This document shows, piece by piece, positions 23,176 through 32,790 of a stretch of 64,000 nucleotides of DNA (position 1 is its first letter; each line of letters begins with the position of its first letter). Position numbers and translations under genes: made by a program. The notes under the pieces were generated by a model. It searched no databases, was not told the DNA's origin, and saw nothing but the letters and a program-made list of their open reading frames with translations. The DNA comes from Adiantum capillus-veneris (taxonomy: Eukaryota; Streptophyta; Polypodiopsida; Polypodiales; Pteridaceae): positions 49,924,274 through 49,988,273 of the forward strand of contig CM043942.1 in assembly GCA_014529385.2 (NCBI GenBank), read 5' to 3'.

Positions 23176-24099
23176 AATGACTCTGTTTTTCACTCCATTT
23201 GTTTAGTATGTAGTGTCTAAACAGTTGAGAGCAAAGACCACGCATGCGCGAGATCACCTTCTTGCCGTCATCATCCATGATGATGCCGCCACTGAAGTCG
23301 ACGGAGTAAGGCAAGCCCTCTAGCCGGTGACGCATGAACCTGGGTGTCCCGGCAGGGGTCTCTAGCGGCGTGTCGATGGGGGTACGGACGTCAGGTGTCT
23401 CCACCGGCGTCTGGGCCCCGAAGCGAGGAGTGTCGAGTGGGGTGGCCCCTGGCGGAGTAGGTAGAGGTGTGTAGCTGCTAGGAACAGTCAACCGTGCAAA
23501 ACTTGGCGTAGATGGCGATGCTGTGGCTGGTGTGGGAGCGGGCAAAGAAGGGGAGGGTAAAGAGCCTCGTCGAACACGAGGCGGTGTGGAGGCATCGGTG
23601 GCGGAATCTCCACAACAACCGCCACCGCCACCACTAGAGCGTCGGTGTCTAGACGAGTGTGAAGTTTGTCTTGTCAGCGCCGAAGCTTCGGAGCGCGCCG
23701 AATGCTCCGAAATAGAGGGAGATGCGGATGGAGTAGGAACGCGCGATGATGCGCCAGAGCGATGATGCTCCACGTACCACTGTCTCTGTTGCGGTGACAA
23801 AGAAGAAAGAAACTCCTCATCATCCATACCTGCATTAAACACACGAATATTTAAACTTAATATTGAATGAATAGAGTAGACAATGACGCAAAGACCATTA
23901 AATACAATGACGTAATGACACATATAAATACAATGATGCAATGAATTGAGTGATAGAAGAGGCAAGTCGAAAACTCAGAATTTTCAATCAAAAGATGTGA
24001 GCGCGAGTAGAAAAGAGCGTTATACACGATGGAAGGTACTTAGAGAGCCAGAGCTTTTACAACACGGAGCAAAATTGTTCAAATACAACATTTGTGGCT

Positions 24100-27000
24100 T
24101 TAAGAGATCTCTCTCTCATCCTCGCATAACTCAGCATAACTTCCTATATCTATATAGAGCTCTCCGTTTAAACACATATCCTCTGTTTCATTTTGTAGCT
24201 CCTCTGCATGCACCCCATATAGAGTAGTAGCATCTTGATGCTCGTCTGGCACCACCGCAGCGGCTTCTGATTGAGCATCTTCTCTGATCTCCTCCATTGA
24301 TGCCGTTGTGATTGGCACATGGTAGCCTTCATACGTCCTTGCACTACGAGGGGCTACCTCTATGACGTACCACCAGTTTGATGTAGACTTTATAGGATGA
24401 AATATTACCTGCCAGAGCCACATAACTCACATGAGAGCTTTCAAGCACATAACTTGTAGAAGGGGGATGTTAACTATTTACATACTTACTTGTTCACAAT
24501 GCTCGGGTAGTACGAAAGTGTCTCTTAGGTCAGTCCATTTCTTAGTAGAATCCACCTCAAGAAAACCAGACTCTCCTCTACGCACAGTAGCGTTGCAACC
24601 CTCCATGATTATCTTGAACCATTGCACGTCGAACAAGTCGACAAAAAATCCTCTTTAATCGATCCTCAAAATCTCTTGCAGCGTGCCGAAGTAAGTGAGT
24701 TCCGCCACCATAGGATCTGCATCAAAGGAACGTCGTCGACTAGACTGTTCAAATTTTGCCATGATTCCACAATCTTGAGTAAAACGCTTTTTGTCGATTC
24801 GTTCCACCCTAAAATGTCGACCTTTACACCATGCTGCTGTGTATGACTTATACTACAACGAACAAAGATTATGAGTGGCCGTTCAAACGTTTAGAAATAA
24901 AGTCACTAGCTAGTCGTACATTGCAAACTTACCTTGGTCGCGCAACCCCGAGAGTACTCCCACTCTTCCTCAGTCACTTCGTCACCGCATTGTTGTGCGC
25001 TTTTCAATTGGTTGTGCAACCATCTTAAGCTCATGAAGGTTGGTAGGCTCTCCAGAACCGTCGGATAGTGCATCGGTGGTCGTCTTCCCCGTCTCCACTC
25101 GATTCGTGCCCTTTGTCGCTCTTGCTTTGCATCCTCATATTGTGAAATCCACTTTTGCATCACTGGATTGTGAAGCATGCAAAATCGGTTGATTTTAGCC
25201 TCTAGATCTTCCGTCATCTTCTTCTCAACACCGAGATTGCACATGACAATCCCAGATATGCGCTCATCATCTATGGTTCGCCATAGCGTGTCCCGGGCTT
25301 TATCAAATCCGTCTAGCCACTCTCCAATATACACTAGGGACTCTGATACCAACCAACCTTCTGCCATGCTACCCTCCGGACGTGCCTTTTGACGCACATA
25401 TCCCTTAAGCGTTTTCATGAAACGTTCTAAGAAGAACATCCATCTGGAATGAACTGTGCCAGCTATTTCCACCTCATCAACTATGTGAACAAGAAGATGC
25501 ACCTGAATGGTTAGCATGGTAGTAGGAAAATGTTTCTCAAACATGCACACAAGCTCCGCAGCATTTAGTTTGGCGAATGGTATGGAGTCTACGTTGATCT
25601 CCTTTTGTGAGATCCATTGCACCAGCTTTGCAAGTTTGTAGATTGTGTTACGGATGTCGAGAGACAAACATCCCTCAATGGCAACCGGTAAAATAAACTG
25701 TAAAGTATGTGCATCAATGATATTAAAGTCCACATTTTATGCAATGATATTAAAGTCCACTATGAACGTACCTGACACATTTTATGCCAATCGTGTGACT
25801 TCAAACCGGTAAGCTTTCCTTCTTTAGTAAAACACGTTCGGAGCGAGTGCATTACGCCAGTGGGGGTCCGCAAAGATCGAATGGTCTCTTTTACTTTGCG
25901 TTCTTGGGCTCCTATGAAAATCCATGGTGCTTTAGGGAGTTTTATCGATCCATCAGATGCTGTTTGCGGCCAATATTGCTCCATACGATCCACATTTCTA
26001 AGGTCAACTCTGGCTCCCAAAGTATCTTTCTTACCGGTCAGATGGTCCCATAGTAGATTACCCATATTCTTGAATATGTGCATTGGATCGAGCAAGTGAT
26101 TGATCATGAGTCGGGGCCAGTATGGTAACTCGTACCATATGGTAACTCGTACCATAGAGATAGTCTCTTCATCCCTGGAGGCAATCCGTCATCGCACATC
26201 TCCTTCTGCTCTAACCATGCTTGTGCAGACATCCTTGGTGGCTCTCTTCCCAAAAAGCCGTCGCGTAACACATGATTCTCTAGAAGATACGCTTGATGAC
26301 CTTCGTAGATTTGCTTCTTCAGTGAGCGCGCCCTACGTGCATTCAGTCTAGGTCCACATGTGACACATGCTCTGTATCCGCTTGTTTGAAGCCCTGCATG
26401 TATACACATGATAATAGATCAACTATGGGAAAAAACAAGATTTACAGTGTCTGAGTGAGGAGTGTCAATAGATCACCTGAGCATTCTGTTAGCCCGGGAT
26501 AGTCATGCATGGTCCACATTAGAATGCCTCTAATCAAAGCATTCCGTCGTCCTGTGTGTCGGCTCATAACCACCACCTCTATGCCAATCCACAATTGTTG
26601 TAGCTCTTCCAATAGTGGACGAAGATACACATCCATATTCCCCACTTTATATCGCCCTGGCACAATCAAGCTTAGCCATAGGTGCCCCTTCTTCATAGTC
26701 AACCACGGGGGAATGTTGTAGTTGACGATGACAACGGGCCATACACTGTAAGATGTTGATCTTTGACCAAATGGATTTACGCCATCCATAGCCAAGCCTA
26801 AGCGCAAATTTCGAGCTTCCCTGGCAAAATCCGACCATGTTCCATCTATATGTTTCCAGGCTGCGCAATCTGCAGGAATTCGTAGCACACCATCCGAAGA
26901 TTTATTCTCCTCATGCCATGATGCTAGGGCGGCCATGGACTTACATTCGAAGAAATGCTTGATGCGAGGAAGCAGAGGGAAAATGTCGCAAAACCTTTTG

Positions 27001-27844
27001 TGGTTTTTGTCCCGTGGAGATCTACTCGATATCTTTCGGAATCACATTTCGGACACTTCTCCATGTCTATGTATTCCCTTCTGAAAAGAATGCAGTCATT
27101 AGGACAAGCGTGGATAGAATTGTAATCCATCCCCAAGTTTCGCAAAATCTTTCTTGCTTCATCTCGGGAATCTGGCATCACATTGTCAGCTGGTAGTATG
27201 TGCTCTTTAAGCAATCTACACAACATAAAAATACGATACAGTCATGTAAAAATCTATTAGATCATTATACATTTAGAGTTTTATTAAAGTAAACTAATTG
27301 TAATAGATCACCTGAAAAGCGTTGTGACGCTAGTGTCACTCCATCCAAACTTTGTCTGCATGTTGAGAAGAACCAGGAGTGCTTTCAATCTAGACATACG
27401 TGCTCCATTATACAATGGCGTATCGGCTTCACTTTTCATATCATCATAGATAAGCCTTTCTAAATCCATGATCGTCTCGATCATTTCATCAATCTCAGGC
27501 TCAAACATTGCCTCGTTGGGAATGTGCTCTGCATGATCATCCCCCGAGCTGTCAGAGGCTACATCTTGTGGCCTCACATATGCTGCTTGACCAAAGCGCC
27601 TGCGAACACGTCTATTGGGTTGCAAGATTGCTGCTTGTTGGCCAGCGTCAGAGTCCAACGAGTTATAATTGGCAACAACTCGATCTATAATAGATGGATC
27701 GAACTCGCCAAATTCGCGAACGTGCTGCAAAGAAACACATCTTGTCCGTCGCACAGCATGCTTGCATTGATTACAAGGATATAAGACCCTCGTTGAGAGA
27801 TAGGTGTTTCGGTTGGACGGTCCCACATCCTCGTCACTACTCAT
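24100..27844 (-). pseudogene. CACTA tnp2-like transposase, six exons, damaged
   Basis: Exons by GT/AG sites and in-phase joins: 27844-27312, 27215-26477, 26393-25772, 25697-24933, 24852-24490, 24408-24100. Exon 1 has a partial transposase-associated region (YPCNQCKH). Exon 2 carries the Transposase_21 core with CPKCDSERYR and AMDGVNPFGQRSTSYS, including the conserved Asp. Exon 3 continues it (YRACVTCGPR, DPMHIFKNMGNLLWDHL). Exon 4 is DUF4218-like (LPVAIEGC, FPTTMLTIQVHLLVHIVDE, HSRWMFFLERFMKTLK). Exon 5 is DUF4216-like. Lesions: a frameshift near 27000, a 17-bp tandem duplication at 26122-26155, and a stop at 24655-24657 where the family has an aromatic residue. All splice sites remain. The enzyme would cut and join the CACTA ends. 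Confidence 0.92.
26122..26155. repeat. 17-bp tandem duplication in the transposase exon
   Basis: Two identical copies of ATGGTAACTCGTACCAT lie head to tail. The unit is an interrupted palindrome (ATGGTA...TACCAT). The extra 17 bases shift the transposase frame in exon 3; removing one copy on paper makes the two flanking frames continuous. Confidence 0.9.
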
Positions 27845-27909
27845 AATGAGGATAAAAATCTTATAACCTGGACAACAAATTTAATATTCTATTGGCATTC
27901 TTCGTCTTA

Positions 27910-27934
27910 TCTCTCTCTCTCTCTCTCTCTCTCT
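27910..27934. repeat. (CT)n microsatellite
   Basis: CT run of about 25 bases just upstream of the transposase start. Confidence 0.95.
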
Positions 27935-28194
27935 ACACCTCCATTCTCTAGTCATGTCCAATCCCCACACACCTCGGTCTAGAGGTGCACGGAGATCAGA
28001 ACCACCGGGTTATAATCTCGTCTTTATTGGTCAATACCTATATTTGTGGGTACAAGAAATCTACAGACCCACGTCTACATGATACTGCATGTAGTGGACA
28101 AAACCCTTTGCCTCTTCTCTAGCTGTAGCACTTCACAGCATCTTAACATCTTTTCATAGTAGATCTTTTCACTGTTCGTCTAACTCTAAACCCT

Positions 28195-28375
28195 AAACCG
28201 TAAGTAATTCTTGCGTGGACTCGATCTAACGTAAATAAGCGTAAATCTAAATAAACGTAAATCTAACTAAAAATAAACCTAAATCTAATTTAACGTAAGT
28301 CTACATCTAACCTAATCTTTAACGTCTTTTGGGATAGTTTCCTACGACATTAAAACTCTCTTCTTCTGTGTGTGT
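28195..28375. repeat. CACTA internal direct repeat, copy 1
   Basis: CTAAATCTAA-like units lead into AACCTAATCTTTAACGTC, a TTTCCTACGAC block and a GT microsatellite. The same order recurs at 28910-29100. Confidence 0.8.
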
Positions 28376-28537
28376 GTGTGTGTGTGTGGTGTGTAAACCT
28401 AAATAAATCTAAATAAACCTAAGTCTAATCTAATATAACATAAATCTAAATCTAACGTAAATTATGTTATATTAAAAACAAAGAACTAAACTAACAGGGA
28501 TTATAAGAACCTTAAAATTGATTTAACACAAAATTTT

Positions 28538-28901
28538 TCACATAACTCGGCAAGAGTTGGCATTCTCATCACTAAAGATGTGAGAGTTAACTTCCGGCGG
28601 TGACGTTGCCTCATCTCCATCCACATCTGACAACAGCAATTGGCCCTTTAGACAGTTCTTGCTCTTGTTACTAACTTTGAAGTTGCTGTTGAATGACTAG
28701 AGGTTGTCTAGATGGTCATTGTGTCGGGGATATAGTGACTCTTGCCGCCCTGAAGATCCACCTTCTTCCCTATCTTCTGAAGACATTTCACCAGTACTTT
28801 TGGATCGACGGAGCCCACCATGAGTGAAGGCAGCAATACCCTATATTCCATTGAGGGCTTTCTTCACCCGCTTCATGCAGGCATCGCAGTCTATGGAGAC
28901 C
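28538..28901 (-). pseudogene. Captured heavy-metal-associated (HMA/HIPP-like) domain fragment
   Basis: On the minus strand the reading VSIDCDACMKRVKKALNG begins at 28900. It has the CxxC metal-binding loop (28877-28888) and following helix of plant HMA-domain copper/heavy-metal chaperones. A stop and frame change follow; then VDPKVLVKCLQKIGKKVDL (about 28800-28740) reads as the last strand and helix of the same fold. A downstream frame runs FNSNFKVSNKSKNCLKGQ to a stop at 28538-28540. No start, promoter or first half of the gene is present. It lies between two direct repeats, upstream of and on the same strand as the transposase. CACTA elements are known to pick up host gene pieces; capture here is inferred. 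Confidence 0.65.
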
Positions 28902-28909
28902 TAAATCTA

Positions 28910-29100
28910 ATCTAATATAACGTAAATCTAAATCTAGCGTAAATAAACGTAAATCTAATTAAAAATAAACCTAAATCTAATCTAATTTAACTTAAATAAA
29001 CCTAAATCTAATTTAACATAAGTCTACATCTAACCTAATCTTTAACGTCTTTTAGGATAGTTTCCTACGACGTTATAACTCTCTTCTTCTTGTGTGTGTG
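28910..29100. repeat. CACTA internal direct repeat, copy 2
   Basis: Second copy of the 28195-28375 block with small differences (for example CTTTTAGGATAG against CTTTTGGGATAG). The two copies bracket the HMA fragment. Confidence 0.8.
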
Positions 29101-29300
29101 CGCGTGTGTGGATGTGTGTGCCAATAAAAAGAGATAAATGGTATAACCTTTATATCACCCATGCAAGTATGATAGATTGGTTATGCCATTTCCCTCTTGA
29201 ATAATAGGTCTTGAGTTCAACTCCTCGTCGGCTAGATCTTTAGGTCTTTTAATTTTAATTAGTTTCCTACGACGTTAAATTAGTTTCTCTCTTTCTCTCT

Positions 29301-29509
29301 CAATGTGTGTGCGTTTTTTTGTTTATGCATGTTTTCTCTCTCTTTTCCTCTCTCAATGTCTGCGTTTTTTGTTTATGCATGTTCTCTCTCTCTTTTCCTC
29401 TCTCAATGTGTGCGTTTTTTGTTTATGCATGCTCTCTCTCTCTTTTCCTCTCTCAATGTGTGTGTGCATTCTTTGTTTATGTATGTGTGTGTGCGTTTTT
29501 GTTTATGTT

Positions 29510-29510
<1 letters not shown>
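29301..29510. repeat. About 50-bp minisatellite, four units
   Basis: The unit core CAATGTGTGCGTTTTTTG-TTTATGCATG starts at 29301, 29354, 29404 and 29454, with CTCTCTC spacers. It generates long but meaningless Phe/Leu/Ser-rich frames. Confidence 0.9.
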
Positions 29511-29545
<35 letters not shown>

Positions 29546-29679
29546 AAACACTATGTGTGTGTGAGAGAGAGAGAGAGGGAGAGAGAAAGAGGGGAAGGGA
29601 ACATGAGAGTGAGGAGAGGGAAGGAGCATACCTGGCTCTCCTTCCTCTCCTCGTGTGTGTGTTGTTGTGTGTGGAGAAG

Positions 29680-29718
<39 letters not shown>
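29511..29718. repeat. (CT)n/(GA)n microsatellite cluster
   Basis: A CT run (about 29514-29541) and two GA runs (about 29562-29585 and 29685-29718) form a purine/pyrimidine-rich block near the CACTA right end. Confidence 0.9.
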
Positions 29719-29721
<3 letters not shown>

Positions 29722-29810
29722 CGTTACCTGCTCCTTGCTTGAGGGCGCCGAAAAACTCAAATATGAGATCTGAGTTTTTGGGCGCTCTCTGTTATTTTTT
29801 TAGCCCAGTC

Positions 29811-29912
29811 GGCGTCGCTATGAGCGTCGCAAATTTACTTGTAAATTTGCGACGCTCATAGCGACGCCGGGATTATTTTTTTTGAGCGTCGCTGCATGAG
29901 CGTCGCTAATAT
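29811..29912. repeat. CACTA right subterminal repeats with a 28-bp perfect palindrome
   Basis: 29811-29838 pairs perfectly with 29841-29868, with a 2-base spacer, and both arms contain the GCGTCGC/GCGACGC motif. More motif copies follow to 29912. It mirrors the left subterminal block. Confidence 0.9.
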
Positions 29913-29916
29913 GAAT

Positions 29917-29930
29917 AGCCTCTTGTAGTG
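29917..29930 (-). repeat. CACTA right terminal inverted repeat
   Basis: Read on the minus strand this is CACTACAAGAGGCT, with 12 perfect bases matching the left end. Confidence 0.93.
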
Positions 29931-30020
29931 ATTGAGATTGAGAGTGAGAGTGTGATTAAGATTGAGATTGTGCACAAGATTTAGATTGAGAGTGAGAGTG
30001 AGAGTGTGATTGAGATAGCT
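29931..30020. repeat. GATTGA-type repeat, right of the CACTA insertion
   Basis: ATTGAGATTGAGAGTGAGAG and variants continue the repeat found at 16692-16724, starting with the ATT target duplication. Confidence 0.75.
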
Positions 30021-30650
30021 CGGGGGTGGTCGGGAGGTTATGAAACGAGCTATGCTCTTCTTGTAATGATTACTTTGTATCCATACAGACTCTTTATTCC
30101 CATTTGTTTACTCTGCGTACTCTGTATATTCTTTGTTTATTATCAATGTATTTCGCTCTCCCGTATCGCATGACAGAATAAAACTATCATACCCTTATCT
30201 TACATATAAAATTTAGGTCTCACATGATTGAACTGAGTAAAACTAGTCAAAGAGTGTGTAGCATAGTGACTGGCAATGTACTAAGGACCAATTCTGTTGA
30301 TAACTAGATGTACCCTCGATGTGTCTTAGTTATACTTTCAAACTATGTGCCCGATCAACCTGCACTCTTGTGGCTACTCGTCTAATTCTACCCATCCAAA
30401 GCTAGCTTAAATCAACCCTTGACCTGCTCCAAATCAGTCCTTATCTATGATCGACTTGATGCAAAATTTGATTTGTGACCTGATAAAAAACTTCCCCTAA
30501 ATTCATCCAATTTCTAGTGCACATTGATGACCAGTCGTCGTTACAAGTAATCAACCTGGGTCAAGTTCCCCCTCTCCTCATAAATATAACACCCCCCTCC
30601 CTTATTTTGAAGATAAATTACTAGGGGTCTAGCCCTAACTTATACGCTTA
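30021..30650. other. Stretch with no recognised gene
   Basis: No open frame with a domain. Sequence at 30060-30165 is T-rich and resembles a transcript 3' end, but I cannot attach it to a gene. Confidence 0.4.
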
Positions 30651-31257
30651 TGTAACTTGTAAAAAAAACCCCCCTCCCCTGCACTTACGTGGTGCGGTAA
30701 GTTTTCCATGGTGAATCCCCCGGGGCCAGCCCTAAGAATAGGGGAGGAGAGAGAAACACACCCACACGCTCCAAAGCTTTCCCCTTGTTCACAAAGGGAA
30801 TAAAGGACACATGGCAGGCTCTTAGCCCAGTTCCCCCCAATCTTCCCTCAGATCCTATTGGATGGCCAAAGCGGTGGACCAACGAGAATTAGGCTAGAGT
30901 AAAATTAGTCTAATCAATTTAAAATTGCTTGATAAAAGAACGAATAGAAATTAAGCTCCGTAGGAGACTATTGGATAGTCTACCAAGGGGTCAAATGAGC
31001 ATCAAGCAGCCCAATGGCTTGCTGGATTCCTATTGGCCAGAAGACTAAAAGGTTCAATGAGAGTTTAATAAATTATTTTAATTACCTAAAGCTCTCACAA
31101 AAGGGGAAAGGGGGACACTTGTCACAAGAATATTAAATTTACCTCTTAATTGTTATTGGCTAAGCCTTGCAGGAGCCAATGGGAGGCCAGAATGAGTAAA
31201 TCCCAAGAGGGGTCGACCAAGAAGAGAGAGAGGGCTGCATTTTTTACTTTACACAAT

Positions 31258-31278
31258 TACACACACACACACACACAA
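31258..31278. repeat. (AC)n microsatellite
   Basis: AC run of about 20 bases inside the Gypsy-B LTR. Confidence 0.9.
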
Positions 31279-31740
31279 CTCATGTGTGGAAGAAGAACTC
31301 CATCTCCTTCTCCAAGCATTGAGAAGTAGAGGCCTACACCAACAACTCTTGGCTATGAAGTGCAAATCCAACCAAGAGCCAAGCTTCAATGGCATGCTCA
31401 TCTCCTCTACCATGCTAATTACTAAGCTAAGCTATGCTCTAAGAGTGATTATGTGAGGAGAATACTTCTTTCTTGTAAGATACATCTTCTTCCTCTTCAT
31501 CTTTCCTCATTCCCTGCTAGCTCTCACCATCTTTGAAGGTGTGTGAGGTCTTGGGACTCAGGCTAGGTTTTTTAAAGCATAATTTGGTGCATGAAGCTTC
31601 CATCTTCATTGCACCAATGAGTTTTGTCAAGGAACACAAAGATTGTATTGTACAAAAGTCTCCCTTGATGGGAGAAGCTATAATACAAAAGCCTTTTGGA
31701 GGGGGGACCGGCTCCATGTAAATCCGATTCTCAATTGTTG

Positions 31741-32106
31741 TCAATTGTTCTATTTCTCTCTCTTTTCAAGTTTTGTCTATGCCAAACTAGCTAGGTGTAA
31801 TTGCTATGTTGATTTCTCCAACCAAGTACTCTCTCTATGCTCATTAGGAACTTGTTCTTAATGAAATGCTCACTATGTCATTATTTTCGCTACACACAAG
31901 TTACCAGTGCATTAAATGTTACATCAATTGTTCTATTTCTCTCTCTTTTCAAGTTTTGTCTATGCCAAACTAGCTAGGTGTAATTGCTATGTTGCTTTCT
32001 CCAACCAAGCACTCTCTCTATGCTCATTAGGGACTTGTTCTTAATGAAATTCTCACTATGTCATTATTTTCGCTACACACAAGTTACTAGTGTATTAAGT
32101 GTTACA
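31741..32106 (+). repeat. 183-bp tandem duplication at the LTR 3' end
   Basis: Units 31741-31923 and 31924-32106 are equal in length and differ at roughly eight bases. Both end GTTACA, the second exactly at the LTR/primer-site border. Confidence 0.93.
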
Positions 32107-32107
32107 T

Positions 32108-32119
32108 TGGTATCAGAGC
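32108..32119 (+). other. Gypsy-B primer-binding site
   Basis: TGGTATCAGAGC, a perfect complement of the plant initiator-Met tRNA 3' end, one base after the LTR. Confidence 0.85.
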
Positions 32120-32569
32120 TATTGGTTTCCCTTTTCCTGCTCAACAAGAGAGGTCCTCAAGCTTGCTACAAACGGTTGGTGTTATTAATTGCAAAAGAGT
32201 AAGTAGACTAGGGATTTTTAATCCTTGAAGCACGCCTACTCTATGAAGTTAACGGGGATACCGGAGAGCTATGGTCTTAATAATGGAGTCCTATGGGGCT
32301 TGCCTATGGCTTAATCATTATTAAGCTATTAGAAGCTTGACAGGAACCAATGTTGTCTTGGCTCTGTGAAACCCTCTCTTCTATTCCTTGCAATTTATAA
32401 TAATCGAGCCACGGGTATAGATGCTTGAGTGCTTATCTTTGAAGGTAAAGAGGAGTAGCAACTAGGGCTTGAAGTGCCAAAGTACTTGTTGTGACTTGTT
32501 CTAAAGGGAGTGAAAGATTGGCAGCTGCAACTTCAAGACTTTTAATAGACCCGATAGCTATAGTGATCT
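32120..32569 (+). other. Gypsy-B leader region
   Basis: Untranslated-leader-like sequence after the primer site, with many stops in all frames and no gag recognised. Confidence 0.45.
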
Positions 32570-32790
32570 GTGCTATTATGTCTCGATCACGGTCCCACCA
32601 TTGGATTCATTCTTGACCTTGTTACTGACTTTCTCAAAAAGATGCTTGGTATCTTCCACGGGAGCAAAAATGACACACATTATGTGACTACCCATTGTAA
32701 CATGCACCTAGTTGTCAAAGCATTGTATATACACATTGTATTTTCGTTGCATGGTGTGACCAATATTAGTTGATTATTCAAGGTATCTAA
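32570..32790 (+). pseudogene. Gypsy integrase core scrap
   Basis: The reading DLVTDFLKKMLGIF, THYVTTHCN and ALYIHIVFSLHGVTNIS resembles the Gypsy integrase stretch that runs from the first catalytic Asp (usually DFVTDLP) to the conserved HG-P-I-SDRD segment. The Asp of DLVTDF is retained and the end is missing. It is too short for family assignment. Whether it belongs to the LTR at 30651-32106 is uncertain. Confidence 0.45.

Larger units (their letters stand above)
17351..23827 (-). pseudogene. Second CACTA gene (Transposase_24/En-Spm type), split by Copia-2
   Basis: The ATG at 23825-23827 (MDDEEFLSSLSPQQRQW) follows a 3' splice site, so an upstream 5'-UTR exon is likely. The N-terminal half is Ser/Pro/Thr-rich with spaced T-P motifs (TPLDTPRFG, TPVETPD, TPIDTPLETP). 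The reading is cut by Copia-2 at 23176 and resumes at 17996 with a basic segment (FNEDLMKIRMREYCKHKRSE) and a W-x(n)-NPDKWKQQKDAARAR-x(n)-HHLGSGG pattern like plant En/Spm Transposase_24 proteins. Frames change in a GCGCGCG run near 17810, probably by slippage. Clean introns give exons 17996-17692, 17598-17497 and 17395-17351, stop TAG at 17351-17353. It may be the DNA-binding TnpA-like partner of the transposase. Confidence 0.7.
16725..29930 (-). mobile_element. CACTA (EnSpm) DNA transposon, complete ends, 13.2 kb
   Basis: The ends are CACTACAAGAGG at 16725-16736 and its inverted copy at 29919-29930, flanked by ATT on both sides (16722-16724 and 29931-29933), the 3-bp target duplication typical of CACTA elements. 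Both subterminal regions carry many copies of a GCGACG/CGTCGC motif. Inside on the minus strand are a tnp2-like transposase (24100-27844), a second CACTA gene (17351-23827) and an HMA-domain fragment (28538-28901). Copia-2 (17997-23175) is nested inside; without it the element is about 8.0 kb. Confidence 0.95.
30651..32106 (+). repeat. Gypsy-B 5' LTR (candidate, 1456 bp)
   Basis: It starts TGTAA and ends TTACA, a 5-bp terminal inverted repeat, and is followed by a perfect primer-binding site. The right end is firm; the left end is a best guess because no second LTR is in the window. It carries several ATTGG/CCAAT motifs (near 30857, 30970, 31031, 31157 and 31178) in its first half and an exact tandem duplication of its last 183 bp. 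Confidence 0.6.

Noticed and set aside
28140-28450. Telomere-like CCCTAAACC and CTAAATCTAA units
   Set aside because: Only one CCCTAAA match and degenerate units; they belong to an internal direct repeat of the CACTA element, not a telomere array.
29303-29773. Three overlapping long open frames rich in Phe, Leu, Ser, Cys
   Set aside because: They are produced by the CT and 50-bp minisatellite repeats, which stay open in all three frames; no domain or start context.
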